Positions 24,242 to 32,305 of a DNA stretch of 64,000 nucleotides are shown here, in pieces. Every line of letters begins with the position of its first letter. Positions within the stretch are counted from its first letter, which is position 1. Below the pieces are notes generated by a model, which saw only the letters and a program-made list of their open reading frames with translations, was not told the DNA's origin and made no database searches. Source of the stretch: UBA5336 sp964412785 (GTDB taxonomy: Bacteria; Pseudomonadota; Alphaproteobacteria; Caulobacterales; Hyphomonadaceae); contig CAYPQD010000002.1 of assembly GCA_964412785.1 (NCBI GenBank), positions 1 through 64,000 of the forward strand. The letters are read 5' to 3'. Both the position numbers and the translations under genes were made by a program.

Positions 24242-25675
24242 ATGGCGTTCGAGGGGAGCCTGCGAGAAGCCGGGGCGGGGCATCCGGCGATCTGCCACGA
24301 ACGGGCGGCCAGCGGCCTTGCCGACGCGGCGCCGCACCTGTCTGCGCGCGGGCTTATCCCGGCGCCGCACTGGCCCGGCCGGGTTCTGGCGCTTGCCGGA
24401 CTGTTCGGCCTGCTGGCGCCGCCGCTCGTCCTTTCAGGGATTGGCGTACTGGGCATGCTGGCCTTCGCATCACTGATCGCGTGGCGGGCGTTTCTTGTCC
24501 TCGTGGGCCTTGCGGACGGCCGCCGCCGCAACGCTGCGCCACGCCACGAGGCCAGCCTGCCGTCCTACACCCTGATGGTGCCCGCCTATCGCGAGGCCGC
24601 CGCCATGCCGGCGCTTGCCCGGGCGCTCTGTGAACTCGACTACCCGACTGACCGGCTGGAGGTGCTGATCCTGCTGGAGGCGGGCGACACGGCCACACTC
24701 GCCGCGGCACGGCGCCAGGCCTGGCCGGGAGAGGCCCGCCTGCTCGTGCTGCCGCCGGGCCATCCGCGCACCAAGCCGAGGGCACTCAATTACGGGCTGC
24801 AGGTGGCGCGTGGCGCTCTGGTTGCGGTGTTCGACGCCGAGGACCGTCCGCATCCGGGCCAGCTGCGCGCGGCCGCCGCCCGCTTCGGCGCCGCGCCCGC
24901 AGGGCTCGCCTGTGTGCAGGCGCCGCTCCGCGCCCACAATGCCGGCGAGAGCTGGCTCGCCGCCCAGTGGGCGCTCGAATATGCAGTCCAGTTCCGCCTG
25001 CTGCTGCCAGCGCTCGCGCGGCTGGGCCTGCCAATTCCACTTGGCGGCACGTCGAACCATTTCCGCACCAACAGTCTTCGGGAGGTCGGCGGATGGGATG
25101 CCTGGAACGTTACGGAGGACGCCGATCTTGGTATCCGCCTCGCCCGTTTCGGCTATCGGATTGCGGTGATCGATCCGCCGACCCTGGAAGAGGCGCCCGA
25201 AACCCTTGACGTGTGGACCGCCCAGCGCTCGCGCTGGATCAAAGGCCACATGCAGAGCTGGTGGGTTCTGATGCGACGGCCGCGCGCCGCGCTCGCCGAG
25301 CTTGGGCCGGCAGGCTTTCTCGCCGTCCAGATGACCCTTGGTGGCAGCATTCTCTCCGCGCTCGTCCACGCGCCGGTGGCGCTGTGGTGTCTCCTTTGCG
25401 CCTTCAGCCCGCATTTCGCACTTGGTACCGCCGGGGGCGCCCTGCTCGCCGCGGGCCTCGCGGTCAACGTATCGGCGGCCCTTGCCGCGCCCGGACGGTT
25501 TGCCCCGGGGCGGCTGGTGGCGGCACTCACCCTGCCAATCTACTGGCCGCTGCTGGGCCTTGCTGCAACGCGCGCGGTTGCCGGACTGCTCCTGAGCCCC
25601 CACTACTGGGCCAAGACCCCGCACGGCCAGACCCGGGCGGTGCCTGATCCCACCCTCGCGGCGTTTGCGGAGTAG
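24242..25675 (+). CDS. Membrane-bound family 2 glycosyltransferase
   Basis: A 477-residue processive-type glycosyltransferase. Two hydrophobic segments (about 47-92) precede the GT-A domain, which has YTLMVPAYREAAAMP, the substrate-binding FDAED (197-201), TEDADLGIRL with the catalytic-base Asp, and the QRSRW motif. At least three more TM helices follow (about 350-460). This layout resembles cellulose-synthase-like and other polysaccharide glycosyltransferases of the inner membrane. No c-di-GMP-binding PilZ domain or bcsB-like partner is visible, so the product is unknown. The stop codon overlaps the next gene's start by one base. Confidence 0.85.
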   Translation: MAFEGSLREAGAGHPAICHERAASGLADAAPHLSARGLIPAPHWPGRVLALAGLFGLLAPPLVLSGIGVLGMLAFASLIAWRAFLVLVGLADGRRRNAAPRHEASLPSYTLMVPAYREAAAMPALARALCELDYPTDRLEVLILLEAGDTATLAAARRQAWPGEARLLVLPPGHPRTKPRALNYGLQVARGALVAVFDAEDRPHPGQLRAAAARFGAAPAGLACVQAPLRAHNAGESWLAAQWALEYAVQFRLLLPALARLGLPIPLGGTSNHFRTNSLREVGGWDAWNVTEDADLGIRLARFGYRIAVIDPPTLEEAPETLDVWTAQRSRWIKGHMQSWWVLMRRPRAALAELGPAGFLAVQMTLGGSILSALVHAPVALWCLLCAFSPHFALGTAGGALLAAGLAVNVSAALAAPGRFAPGRLVAALTLPIYWPLLGLAATRAVAGLLLSPHYWAKTPHGQTRAVPDPTLAAFAE

Positions 25676-25911
25676 TGCCCTTGCTCGACTGGATCCTGAC
25701 CTCGGTGGCGCTGTCTGGCACCGCCGGCCTTGCCCTGTTCGCCAACTGGAAGGCGAGCCAGCCCTGGGACGACCTGCGCCCGCGCGTTCTGCCCTGGCGG
25801 GCGATCCTGATCCTTGCCGTGTTCGGCTTCCTCCTCGCCGCTGTCCACCTCGCCAACCTGTCCGGCATCGAGACCGGGCCGGAGCACAGCCCGTTCGGAC
25901 GGTTTCGCTGA
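25675..25911 (+). CDS. Small two-helix membrane protein
   Basis: A 78-residue protein with two hydrophobic segments, at about 4-22 and 42-63, and a short polar loop (NWKASQPWDDLRPR) between them. It starts at a GTG that overlaps the glycosyltransferase stop (TAGTG), so it is co-translated. No family is recognised. It may be a partner of the glycosyltransferase, judged only from position. Confidence 0.65.
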   Translation: MPLLDWILTSVALSGTAGLALFANWKASQPWDDLRPRVLPWRAILILAVFGFLLAAVHLANLSGIETGPEHSPFGRFR

Positions 25912-25990
25912 CGCCGGGCCAGAAAACGGTTTCGGGACGGTCGGACATGTGATAGACATAAGGTGAACGGATTGAAAGGCGGACAATATC

Positions 25991-26368
25991 ATGGCGATCC
26001 CTGATGAGCTGAAACAGGTGGCAGAGCGCACCGTCCTCGCCAATCGCGATGGCGGGACACGTGCCTTGCTTGATGAGGTCTACGCCAATGAGGCCGTCTC
26101 AGTGGAAGCTCAGGCCATGCCCGGAGAGACGGGGCATGAGGCCGCCGGGCTGGACGCCATTCGCGCCAAGTGGGATTGGTGGGAGGGCGCCCACGATGTG
26201 CATGCTGTCGAGGTCGACGGACCCTTCTACCACGGCGCTGACCGGTTCGGCGTTGTCTACACGATGGATGTGACCGAACGCGGGAGCGGCGAACGCACCC
26301 GGATGCGCGAGCTTGGCGTCTACACCGTCCGCGACGGCAAGATTGTCCGTGAGGAGTTCTTTTACTGA
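25991..26368 (+). CDS. NTF2/SnoaL-like domain protein
   Basis: A 125-residue soluble protein of the nuclear-transport-factor-2/SnoaL superfamily, a cone-shaped fold used by small isomerases, cyclases and binding proteins. Pattern landmarks are the N-terminal helix, GLDAIRAKWDWWEGAHDVH near 55, and the closing strands VYTMDVTERGSGERTRMRELGVYTVRDGKIVREEFFY. No specific substrate can be assigned. It has its own short upstream region and precedes the acyl-CoA dehydrogenase cluster by about 120 bp, which may or may not be functional linkage. Confidence 0.8.
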   Translation: MAIPDELKQVAERTVLANRDGGTRALLDEVYANEAVSVEAQAMPGETGHEAAGLDAIRAKWDWWEGAHDVHAVEVDGPFYHGADRFGVVYTMDVTERGSGERTRMRELGVYTVRDGKIVREEFFY

Positions 26369-26486
26369 AGCAGGGCACCAGGGTGGGAGCGCCTGCACCT
26401 GACCTTGCGGCAGGCTTTGCGCCGCCCGGCCGTTCGGCCTACAAGGGGAGTGGAAAGACCGGCACACCCGGCAAGGGAGATTCTTG

Positions 26487-27701
26487 ATGGCCTATGGCGA
26501 GACACGCGATCTGGAGGCATTCCGCCAGGAGGTAAGCGACTGGCTGGAGGCCAACTGTCCGCCCTCCATGCGCACGCCCATGCAGGACGATGAAATCGTC
26601 TGGGGCGGCCGGCGCGAGGCCTTCAGGAACCCGGATGCGAGGCTCTGGCTGGAGCGCATGGGAGAGAAGGGCTGGACCGCGCCGACCTGGCCGACAGACT
26701 ATGGTGGCGGCGGCCTCAGCCCGGAGGAAGACCGCATCCTGCAGGCGGAATTGCGGCGTATCCGCGCCCGCCCGCCACTGTTCTCCTTCGGCCTGTGGAT
26801 GTTCGGGCCAGCCCTGCTGGAATTTGGCAATGAGGCGCAGAAGAGGCGCTTCATTCCCGACATCGTGACGGGTCGCACCCGCTGGTGCCAGGGCTATTCC
26901 GAACCGGGCGCCGGCTCGGACCTTGCCGGCCTGCAGACCCGCGCGGAGGACTGCGGTGACCATTATCTCGTCAACGGCCAGAAGGTCTGGACGTCCTATG
27001 CCGACCAGGCCGACTGGATCTTCTGCCTCGTGCGCACGGACACCACGACGAAGCATGAAGGCATTTCCTTCATGGTCTTCGACATGGAAACGCCGGGCGT
27101 CGAGGCGCGGCCCATCAAGCTGATTTCCGGCGCCTCACCCTTCTGCGAGACGTTCTTCACGGACGTGAAGGTTCCAAAGGACCAGCGTGTCGGAGAGGAG
27201 GGCACGGGCTGGACCATTGCCAAGCGCCTGCTACAATTCGAACGGGCGTCGATCTCTGCTGGTGGCTTTGGCGGCACGGGCGGTTCGGGCATTCTCGGGC
27301 CGGAGGAGTATGCCCGCCAGCATGTCGGGCTTGATGGCGGGGGCCGGCTGCGCGATGGCGACCTGCGTGCGCGTATTGCTGACCACATGATGTATGCGCG
27401 TGCCTTCAGCCTGACCGTCCAGCGCTCGCGCGAGCAGGCCAAGGCCGGCCAGGAGGTCGGCCACACCGCCTCCATCCTGAAATATGGCGCAGCGAAGATG
27501 AACCAGGACCGCCATGAGCTCCTGATCGAGGCGCTCGGAACAGAAGGGCTCGGCTGGGATGGCGAGGGCTTTGAGGACAGCGCGAAGAAGGCGACACGCG
27601 GCTGGCTTCGCTCCAAGGGCAATTCGATCGAGGGCGGCACCTCGGAGATCAACCTCAACGTCATCGCCAAGCGTGTTCTCGGCCTGAAGGACCACCAATA
27701 G
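26487..27701 (+). CDS. Acyl-CoA dehydrogenase, large-subunit type
   Basis: A 404-residue FAD enzyme that introduces a 2,3 double bond in an acyl-CoA. WCQGYSEPGAGSDLAG near 133-148 is the FAD/substrate loop of the family, and KGNSIEGGTSEINLN near 375 is the C-terminal signature around the second FAD contact. Sequence style and length match the PimC-type larger partner of heteromeric acyl-CoA dehydrogenases. A second, different dehydrogenase lies 290 bp downstream on the same strand, which suggests an alpha2beta2 complex for pimeloyl-, steroid- or branched-chain-type substrates. The ATG at 26487 follows AAGGGAGA. Confidence 0.9.
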   Translation: MAYGETRDLEAFRQEVSDWLEANCPPSMRTPMQDDEIVWGGRREAFRNPDARLWLERMGEKGWTAPTWPTDYGGGGLSPEEDRILQAELRRIRARPPLFSFGLWMFGPALLEFGNEAQKRRFIPDIVTGRTRWCQGYSEPGAGSDLAGLQTRAEDCGDHYLVNGQKVWTSYADQADWIFCLVRTDTTTKHEGISFMVFDMETPGVEARPIKLISGASPFCETFFTDVKVPKDQRVGEEGTGWTIAKRLLQFERASISAGGFGGTGGSGILGPEEYARQHVGLDGGGRLRDGDLRARIADHMMYARAFSLTVQRSREQAKAGQEVGHTASILKYGAAKMNQDRHELLIEALGTEGLGWDGEGFEDSAKKATRGWLRSKGNSIEGGTSEINLNVIAKRVLGLKDHQ

Positions 27702-27754
27702 GCGGCGCACCGCCGGCCCGGCCGCCGGGCGCAACGGAACAGGAGCCCCACCCC

Positions 27755-27967
27755 TTGGCCTGGCTGAAAGCCGCGCTCTACCCGGCCGCCCTGATGCTGA
27801 TCCCGGCCATTCTCTGTCTTGGCCTGTCGGTCGGTGCGGGCGCGGACGAGACCGCCAGCCTCGCCTATTTCGGCTATGCGGTGTGGTGGGGTGCGCTGGC
27901 GCTGACCTGGCTGGTCGTGGTTGCGGTGTCGTTCGTTATCTGGCGGGGCATGAACGCCGTGCCGTGA
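27755..27967 (+). CDS. Small two-helix membrane protein
   Basis: A 70-residue hydrophobic protein with TM segments at about 5-27 and 40-62, starting at TTG behind the ribosome site AGGAG. It sits between two acyl-CoA dehydrogenase genes with 53-bp and 24-bp gaps, so it is very probably in the same operon. No family is recognised. Confidence 0.6.
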   Translation: MAWLKAALYPAALMLIPAILCLGLSVGAGADETASLAYFGYAVWWGALALTWLVVVAVSFVIWRGMNAVP

Positions 27968-27991
27968 GCGCCAAAGGGAGGAGAGAGAAAG

Positions 27992-29128
27992 ATGAGTTTC
28001 GTCCTGACCGAGGACCAAGAAATGCTGCGCGATACGGCGATGGCGTTCACGCGAGACGAAATGCCGGTCAGTCATTTTCGCGCCCTGCGCGACCGTGGCG
28101 CGAATGGCCATGACCCCGACATCCGCCGCAAGCTTGCCGAACTCGGTTTTTTCGGGGTGATCATCTCGGGCGAGCCGGGCGGGGAGCATTTCGGCCTCGC
28201 CGGCCTCGGCCAGGTTCTGGAGGCGCAGGGCCGGGTCCTGGCGGCGACACCGCTGTTGCAGAGCGCGCTGATCGCAGCGTCCCTGTTTACGCTGGGCGCG
28301 GCACCAGCCATGGCGGCCCACTGGCTGGCAAGGATTGCCGCCGGCGAGACGACGTTCGCGCTGGCGCTGGACGAGGGCGCCCACCACGCGCCCGAACGGG
28401 TGGCCACAAGCGCGCGCGTCAATGGCGATGCCATCATTCTGGATGGCCACAAGCGCTATGTGCCGGACGCTCACCACGCCGACAGGCTGTTCGTGGTTGC
28501 GCGCGAGGCCGGCGCGCCGGGTGACACCGAGGGCTTGTCGGTGTTGCTGGTGCCGCGCGATGCTGACGGGCTTGTCATCCAGCCGCTGGACACCGTCGAT
28601 GCCCACGGTGCGGCGCATGTCGTCCTTGAGGGCGTTCGGGTCAGCGCGGCGGAGCGGATCGGCGCGCCGGGCGCCGCGTGGGGTTTCCTGGAGCCGGTGC
28701 TCGACCGCGCGCGCATCGGCCTGGCTGCTGAAATGCTCGGCACGGCCGAGGCGGCTTTCGAGATGACGCTGGCCTATCTGCAGGAGCGCAAGCAGTTCGG
28801 CCAGCTGATCGGCAGCTTCCAGGCCCTGCAGCATCGCGCCGCAAGGATGTTCACCGAGCTTGAGCTCACCCGCTCATGCGTCGCTGCGGCCCTGTCGGCG
28901 GTTGACGAGGGCCGCGATGACATTGCGCAGCTGGCAAGCCTTGCCAAGGCCCGGGCCGACGAGACGGTGCACCTTGTGACCAATGAGGCGGTGCAGATGC
29001 ATGGCGGCATCGGCATGACCGACGCACATGATGCAGGGCTCTACCTCAAGCGGGCGCGGGTGCAGGCGGCGCTCTATGGCGGGGCATCCTACCATCGCGA
29101 CCGGTTCGCGCGCCTCAACGGCTTCTGA
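27992..29128 (+). CDS. Acyl-CoA dehydrogenase, small-subunit type
   Basis: A 378-residue acyl-CoA dehydrogenase of the PimD-like type. The N-terminal helical domain starts MSFVLTEDQEMLRDTA, the beta domain lies near 120-220, and the C-terminal FAD domain has LAYLQERKQFGQLIGSFQALQHRAARM and VQMHGGIGMTDAHDAGLYLKRA, both typical. Together with the enzyme encoded at 26487 it probably forms a heteromeric dehydrogenase; which subunit carries the catalytic base is unclear. A strong purine-rich ribosome site (GGGAGGAGAGAG) precedes the ATG. The substrate is unknown. Confidence 0.9.
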   Translation: MSFVLTEDQEMLRDTAMAFTRDEMPVSHFRALRDRGANGHDPDIRRKLAELGFFGVIISGEPGGEHFGLAGLGQVLEAQGRVLAATPLLQSALIAASLFTLGAAPAMAAHWLARIAAGETTFALALDEGAHHAPERVATSARVNGDAIILDGHKRYVPDAHHADRLFVVAREAGAPGDTEGLSVLLVPRDADGLVIQPLDTVDAHGAAHVVLEGVRVSAAERIGAPGAAWGFLEPVLDRARIGLAAEMLGTAEAAFEMTLAYLQERKQFGQLIGSFQALQHRAARMFTELELTRSCVAAALSAVDEGRDDIAQLASLAKARADETVHLVTNEAVQMHGGIGMTDAHDAGLYLKRARVQAALYGGASYHRDRFARLNGF

Positions 29129-29200
29129 CGGCCGGTCCGGATGAACTTGCCGGCCGCCCTCAGCTGGGTAGAGGTGCGCCGGGGCGGCCTTGCCGAAGGG

Positions 29201-29509
29201 TCAGCCCGGGATGACGGCGCGGGCAATTGCAATGACGGCCTGCACGAACACCGCCAGCGCCGCGAGCGCCACAACGGTCACGATCCATGCGCCGCCCAAG
29301 CCCAGGGCGATCCCTGCCACCAGGCCAAGACCCGCCAGGATCACCAGCGAAACGAACCAGTTGAGGCCGATCGCCAGTGTAAAGGTCAGATAGCCCAGAA
29401 CCAGCATCAGGATCAGGCTGCCCCAGAGGCTGCCGCGCAGGAAGCCTGACCAGGTCCGCTGCTGCTCACCAATGTCCATCTGCCCGCGGGTGAAATCGGC
29501 TGACGCCAT
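29201..29509 (-). CDS. aa3-type cytochrome c oxidase subunit IV-like protein
   Basis: A 102-residue membrane protein. Residues 11-33 (MDIGEQQRTWSGFLRGSLWG) match the start of bacterial aa3 oxidase subunit IV, a small accessory subunit of the terminal oxidase. The usual alphaproteobacterial subunit IV is about 50 residues with one TM helix; here two further hydrophobic stretches follow (about 57-76 and 79-100). The ATG at 29509 was chosen because the family-like part starts there; a longer frame only adds repeat-derived sequence. The oxidase genes themselves are not nearby. Confidence 0.75.
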   Translation of the reverse strand: MASADFTRGQMDIGEQQRTWSGFLRGSLWGSLILMLVLGYLTFTLAIGLNWFVSLVILAGLGLVAGIALGLGGAWIVTVVALAALAVFVQAVIAIARAVIPG

Positions 29510-29581
29510 GGTCCGTCTCCTGAGTTCGCCGTTTCTCCCGCTCTTGGGCCCGGTGCCACGGCGCGTCAAGCGTTCAGTCGG

Positions 29582-29601
29582 TCGCGGCCTCGTGGCCGCG
29601 A
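29582..29601. repeat. Perfect 8-bp inverted repeat next to the half-copy repeat
   Basis: TCGCGGCC-tcgt-GGCCGCGA forms a perfect 20-nt hairpin about 30 bp from the half copy of the dispersed repeat. It occupies roughly the place where the missing half of that element would be, but its sequence differs. Confidence 0.5.
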
Positions 29602-29630
29602 TCTCGCTCAAGCGCCGGATGGGCAGACAA

Positions 29631-29674
29631 TACGAGGCTGCAAGGGATCGGTGCCGGTCCATGCAGCTTGGTAT
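29631..29674 (-). repeat. Dispersed hairpin repeat, copy C (half)
   Basis: Only the first 44 or so bases of the element are present, read on the minus strand as ATACCAAGCTGCATGGACC through CCTTGCAG. Similarity then stops abruptly. The element's first base completes the TAA stop of the DUF1178 gene. Confidence 0.75.
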
Positions 29675-30108
29675 TAGTTGACCTCGCGCTTCTCCGGGCG
29701 GAGCGGTGGCACGAAGTCGTCCGGAAGGGGCAGGGCAGGGATCCCGTCCTCGGCAAGGGCTTCCCGCTCCTCTGCGCTCGCCCGGCCCCAGATCACCCGG
29801 CCTTCGTCGGCGTCCTTGTCCGCATGCAGGGCGCGCGCGGCCTGCGCGAACCGGTCTCCCACATGGTCCGCCCTGGTCGCCAGGAAGGCCCGCGCCCGCG
29901 CCGCCAGCGCCTCACGCCCGGCTGGTACGTCCCGGCGCGCGCTGCCATGCACGGCCGGCGCCATCACCTGCTTGCCCACATCGCTGCTGCCGCACGCGGC
30001 GCAGCTGACCAGCCCGCGCACCTTCTGCGTATCGAAGGCCGCCGACGAGGCAAACCACGCCTCGAAAGCGTGTCCGCAGGCGCCGCAGGCGAGGGCATAG
30101 CGGATCAT
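29674..30108 (-). CDS. DUF1178 family protein
   Basis: A 144-residue protein of the DUF1178 family, common in alphaproteobacteria and of unknown function. The N-terminus ALACGACGHAFEAWF and a second pair SCAACGSS near 35-40 give two C-x2-C knuckles that probably bind zinc. The TAA stop uses the first base of the half-copy repeat. The gene is last in the order comF, grxC, DUF1178, with a 15-nt gap behind grxC, a neighbourhood frequent in this group. Confidence 0.88.
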   Translation of the reverse strand: MIRYALACGACGHAFEAWFASSAAFDTQKVRGLVSCAACGSSDVGKQVMAPAVHGSARRDVPAGREALAARARAFLATRADHVGDRFAQAARALHADKDADEGRVIWGRASAEEREALAEDGIPALPLPDDFVPPLRPEKREVN

Positions 30109-30123
30109 TGCGCCGCGCCCGCC

Positions 30124-30381
30124 CTAACCGCCAAGCAGCGGGTCGAGGCCGCCGCGCGCATCCAGCGCATAAAGCTCGTCGCAGCCGCCCACATGGGTGT
30201 CGCCGATGAAAATCTGCGGAAACGTGCGGGCGCCGCCCGCGCGCTGGATCATCTCGCGCTTCAGCGCCGGGTTCATCCCGGCATCGATCTCGGTCACCTC
30301 AGCGCCCTTGGCCTGCAGCAGGCGCAAGGCGCGTGTGCAGTAGGGACAGAAGGCGCGGGTGTAGACGGTGACTTGGGTCAT
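30124..30381 (-). CDS. grxC: Glutaredoxin 3
   Basis: An 85-residue dithiol glutaredoxin that uses glutathione to reduce protein disulfides and supply electrons, for example to ribonucleotide reductase. The active site is C12-P-Y-C15 in YTRAFCPYCTRAL; the cis-Pro stretch RTFPQIFIGDTHVGGCDEL, with the glutathione-binding T-x-P and G-G-C-D, completes the fold. Length is typical. It lies between comF (36-nt gap) and the DUF1178 gene, presumably in one transcript. Confidence 0.95.
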   Translation of the reverse strand: MTQVTVYTRAFCPYCTRALRLLQAKGAEVTEIDAGMNPALKREMIQRAGGARTFPQIFIGDTHVGGCDELYALDARGGLDPLLGG

Positions 30382-30417
30382 TCGCAGTCGCGTTCGCTCA
30401 GCATCTTGCTCACCCGA

Positions 30418-31176
30418 TTATATGGTCAGGTCCCGCCCGCGAACAACGCGCGCCAGCACAAGCACATCGACGCGGGCGGCGCCTGCCACCAGCAGCGCCC
30501 GGCTACAGGCGGTAAGTGTTGCCCCGGTTGTCAGAACGTCGTCGACGAGCAGGACACGGCGCCCTTGGATGCGGGACTGCCGGCTGCCGCGCACGCTGAA
30601 CGCGCCCGCCACATTGCGCCGGCGCGCGCGCGCAGAAAGGCCGCCCTGGGTCGGTGTATGGCGGGTACGCTTCAGGGCATCGACGCAGACCGCCAGCCCC
30701 CGGCCATGGCAAGCGGCAAGCGCCAGCCAGGCGGCCTGGTTGTAACCGCGCGCGGCAAGCCGGCGATAATGCAGCGGCACCGGCACGCAGAGGTCGGCTG
30801 GCGCAATCAGGTCGGCCCCCGCTGCGGCCATCCAGGCGCCCATGACCTTCAGGCCGTCGCGTCGTCCGGCCCGCTTCAGGTCCAGGATTGGCCGGCGCGA
30901 GACATCGTCATACTCAAGGGCGGCGCGCGCCTCCTGCCAGCGTGGTGGCCGTGCGCTGCAGCCGGCACAAATCGTCTCGGGACCAAGGTCGATCTCGACC
31001 GGCAGGCTACAGCGCCGGCAGACAGGCGCCGTGATGAAGGACAGCGCCGCGAATTCCTCCGGCGAAAGCGCACCGCTGCCACCATGACGGTCATGACTGA
31101 TGAGCGAGCGCTGCGGCCAGATGAGGTCGGTGCCCGCCCGGATCGCCGACTTGGCGAGGATCACCGCGCGCGCCAT
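30418..31176 (-). CDS. comF: ComF family phosphoribosyltransferase-like protein
   Basis: A 252-residue ComF-type protein. The C-terminal half has the type I phosphoribosyltransferase fold with CVPVPLHYRRLAARGYNQAA and the PRPP-loop signature VLLVDDVLTTGATLTA. One zinc knuckle pair remains (VCRRCSLP and ICAGCSARPP), but the first C-x2-C usually found near residue 15-25 of ComF is absent (WPQRSLISH there instead). In competent bacteria ComF helps single-stranded DNA uptake; its chemistry is unknown. The ATG at 31176 is only 9 bp from the divergent methyltransferase start. Confidence 0.85.
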   Translation of the reverse strand: MARAVILAKSAIRAGTDLIWPQRSLISHDRHGGSGALSPEEFAALSFITAPVCRRCSLPVEIDLGPETICAGCSARPPRWQEARAALEYDDVSRRPILDLKRAGRRDGLKVMGAWMAAAGADLIAPADLCVPVPLHYRRLAARGYNQAAWLALAACHGRGLAVCVDALKRTRHTPTQGGLSARARRRNVAGAFSVRGSRQSRIQGRRVLLVDDVLTTGATLTACSRALLVAGAARVDVLVLARVVRGRDLTI

Positions 31177-31185
31177 ATCCGCCCC

Positions 31186-32139
31186 ATGATCCGTCCCGCT
31201 CCGCCCAAGGTGTTCTCCGCGTCCCGCCACCGGGCCCGCCGCGACCGGGCCGCGCCCGGCTTTGATGAGTATGACTTCCTGCATCGCCGGTTGTCGAGCG
31301 CTCTGGTTGAGCGCCTTGCCGATACACCCCGGGTGTTCGGCCATGCGCTCGATCTCGGCGCCGGGACTGGCGGGCTTGCTGCGGACCTGCTTGCGTCAGG
31401 CCGGGTCATTTCGGTCACCGCGTTGGAGGCAAGCCTGGCAATGGCAGCGAGGGCGCGCCTGGCAGGGCTGGACGTGATCGTCGCGGACCCTGAGGCGCTG
31501 CCCTTCGCGCCGGCGCGCTTCGACCTTGTCACCAGTGTGCTTGCGCTGCACTGGGTCAACGACCTGCCCGGCGCGCTGATCCAGGTCCGCCAGGTTCTCA
31601 AGCCCGACGGCCTGTTCCTCGCCTGCCTCGCCGGCGCCGGAAGCCTGGCCGAACTGCGCACCGCGCTGATTGCGGCAGAGACAGAGATCACCGGTGGCGC
31701 CGCGCCAAGGGTGTCGCCGCTGCCGGGCCTTCAGGACATGGCCGGACTGCTGCAGCGGGCGGGGCTTGCCCTGCCGGTTGCCGATATCGATCACCTCACA
31801 GTGCGGTATGACGACCTGTTCGCGCTTTTTTGTGATATCAGGGGCGCTGGCGAGAGCGCTGCCCTTGCGGCGGGCGGTCGGCCTCTGCGGCGCGATGTCC
31901 TGTCCCGGGCGGCGGAGATTTATGCCGAGCGGTTCAGCGACCCGGACGGGCGGGTGCGCGCAAGTGTGGAGGTGGTCTGGCTGTCGGGCTGGGCGCCGCA
32001 TGAAAGTCAGCCGCAGCCAAAGCGGCCGGGCAGCGCTTCGGCCAGGCTGGCCGACGCGGTCGGCGCGCATGAGCGGTCTGCAGGAGAACCGGCCGGACCC
32101 GCAGGCCCTAGTTCGCGGTCAGGTCGGGATAGAGATTGA
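31186..32139 (+). CDS. SAM methyltransferase, NDUFAF5/BioC-like
   Basis: A 317-residue class I methyltransferase. Motif I is HALDLGAGTGGLAADLL near 54-70; FDLVTSVLALHWVNDLPGALIQ near 114 is motif IV and its flank. The N-terminal DRAAPGFDEYDFLHRR resembles the NDUFAF5/C20orf7 group, which assists complex I assembly in mitochondria, and BioC, which methylates malonyl-ACP in biotin synthesis. Neighbouring comF and grxC suit the alphaproteobacterial NDUFAF5-like version. The C-terminal tail (PAGPAGPSSRS) is low complexity, and its end overlaps the convergent pilin gene by 32 bp. Confidence 0.85.
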   Translation: MIRPAPPKVFSASRHRARRDRAAPGFDEYDFLHRRLSSALVERLADTPRVFGHALDLGAGTGGLAADLLASGRVISVTALEASLAMAARARLAGLDVIVADPEALPFAPARFDLVTSVLALHWVNDLPGALIQVRQVLKPDGLFLACLAGAGSLAELRTALIAAETEITGGAAPRVSPLPGLQDMAGLLQRAGLALPVADIDHLTVRYDDLFALFCDIRGAGESAALAAGGRPLRRDVLSRAAEIYAERFSDPDGRVRASVEVVWLSGWAPHESQPQPKRPGSASARLADAVGAHERSAGEPAGPAGPSSRSGRDRD

Positions 32140-32305
32140 TGACCGTATTGTAGTTGCTGGCGGCGGAATTGCTCGTCTGGCCAACGGCGCCGATAATCGC
32201 AAGCACCAGCAGGGCGATCAGGAGCCCGTACTCGATCGCGGTCGCCGCCCGGCGATTGCGGAGGTAGACACCCGATTGCCGCTTCAGCCGTTTCCAGATC
32301 GCCAC
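32108..32305 (-). CDS. Orphan Flp-type pilin
   Basis: A 65-residue type IVb (Flp) prepilin. The conserved stretch ATAIEYGLLIALLVLAIIG starts at 21; E25 and Y26 are the hallmark pair. The leader is 20 residues and very basic (KRLKR and LRNRR). The residue before the cut site is Ala20 instead of the usual Gly. The C-terminal part (SNSAASNYNTVINLYPDLTAN) is short and polar. It begins at a GTG inside the end of mutT (22-nt overlap), so it is read with ppiC-argJ-mutT, 23 kb from the tad locus. It may be a minor pilin or pseudopilin of the Tad system, or have another role. Confidence 0.85.
   Translation of the reverse strand: MAIWKRLKRQSGVYLRNRRAATAIEYGLLIALLVLAIIGAVGQTSNSAASNYNTVINLYPDLTAN

Noticed and set aside
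24470..25948. 492-codon minus frame under the glycosyltransferase gene
   Set aside because: Antisense shadow without motifs; the plus gene has complete GT2 motifs and membrane helices.
29668..31185. Plus-strand extension of the methyltransferase to 823 residues
   Set aside because: It is antisense to comF, grxC and the DUF1178 gene; the methyltransferase start at 31186 matches the family.
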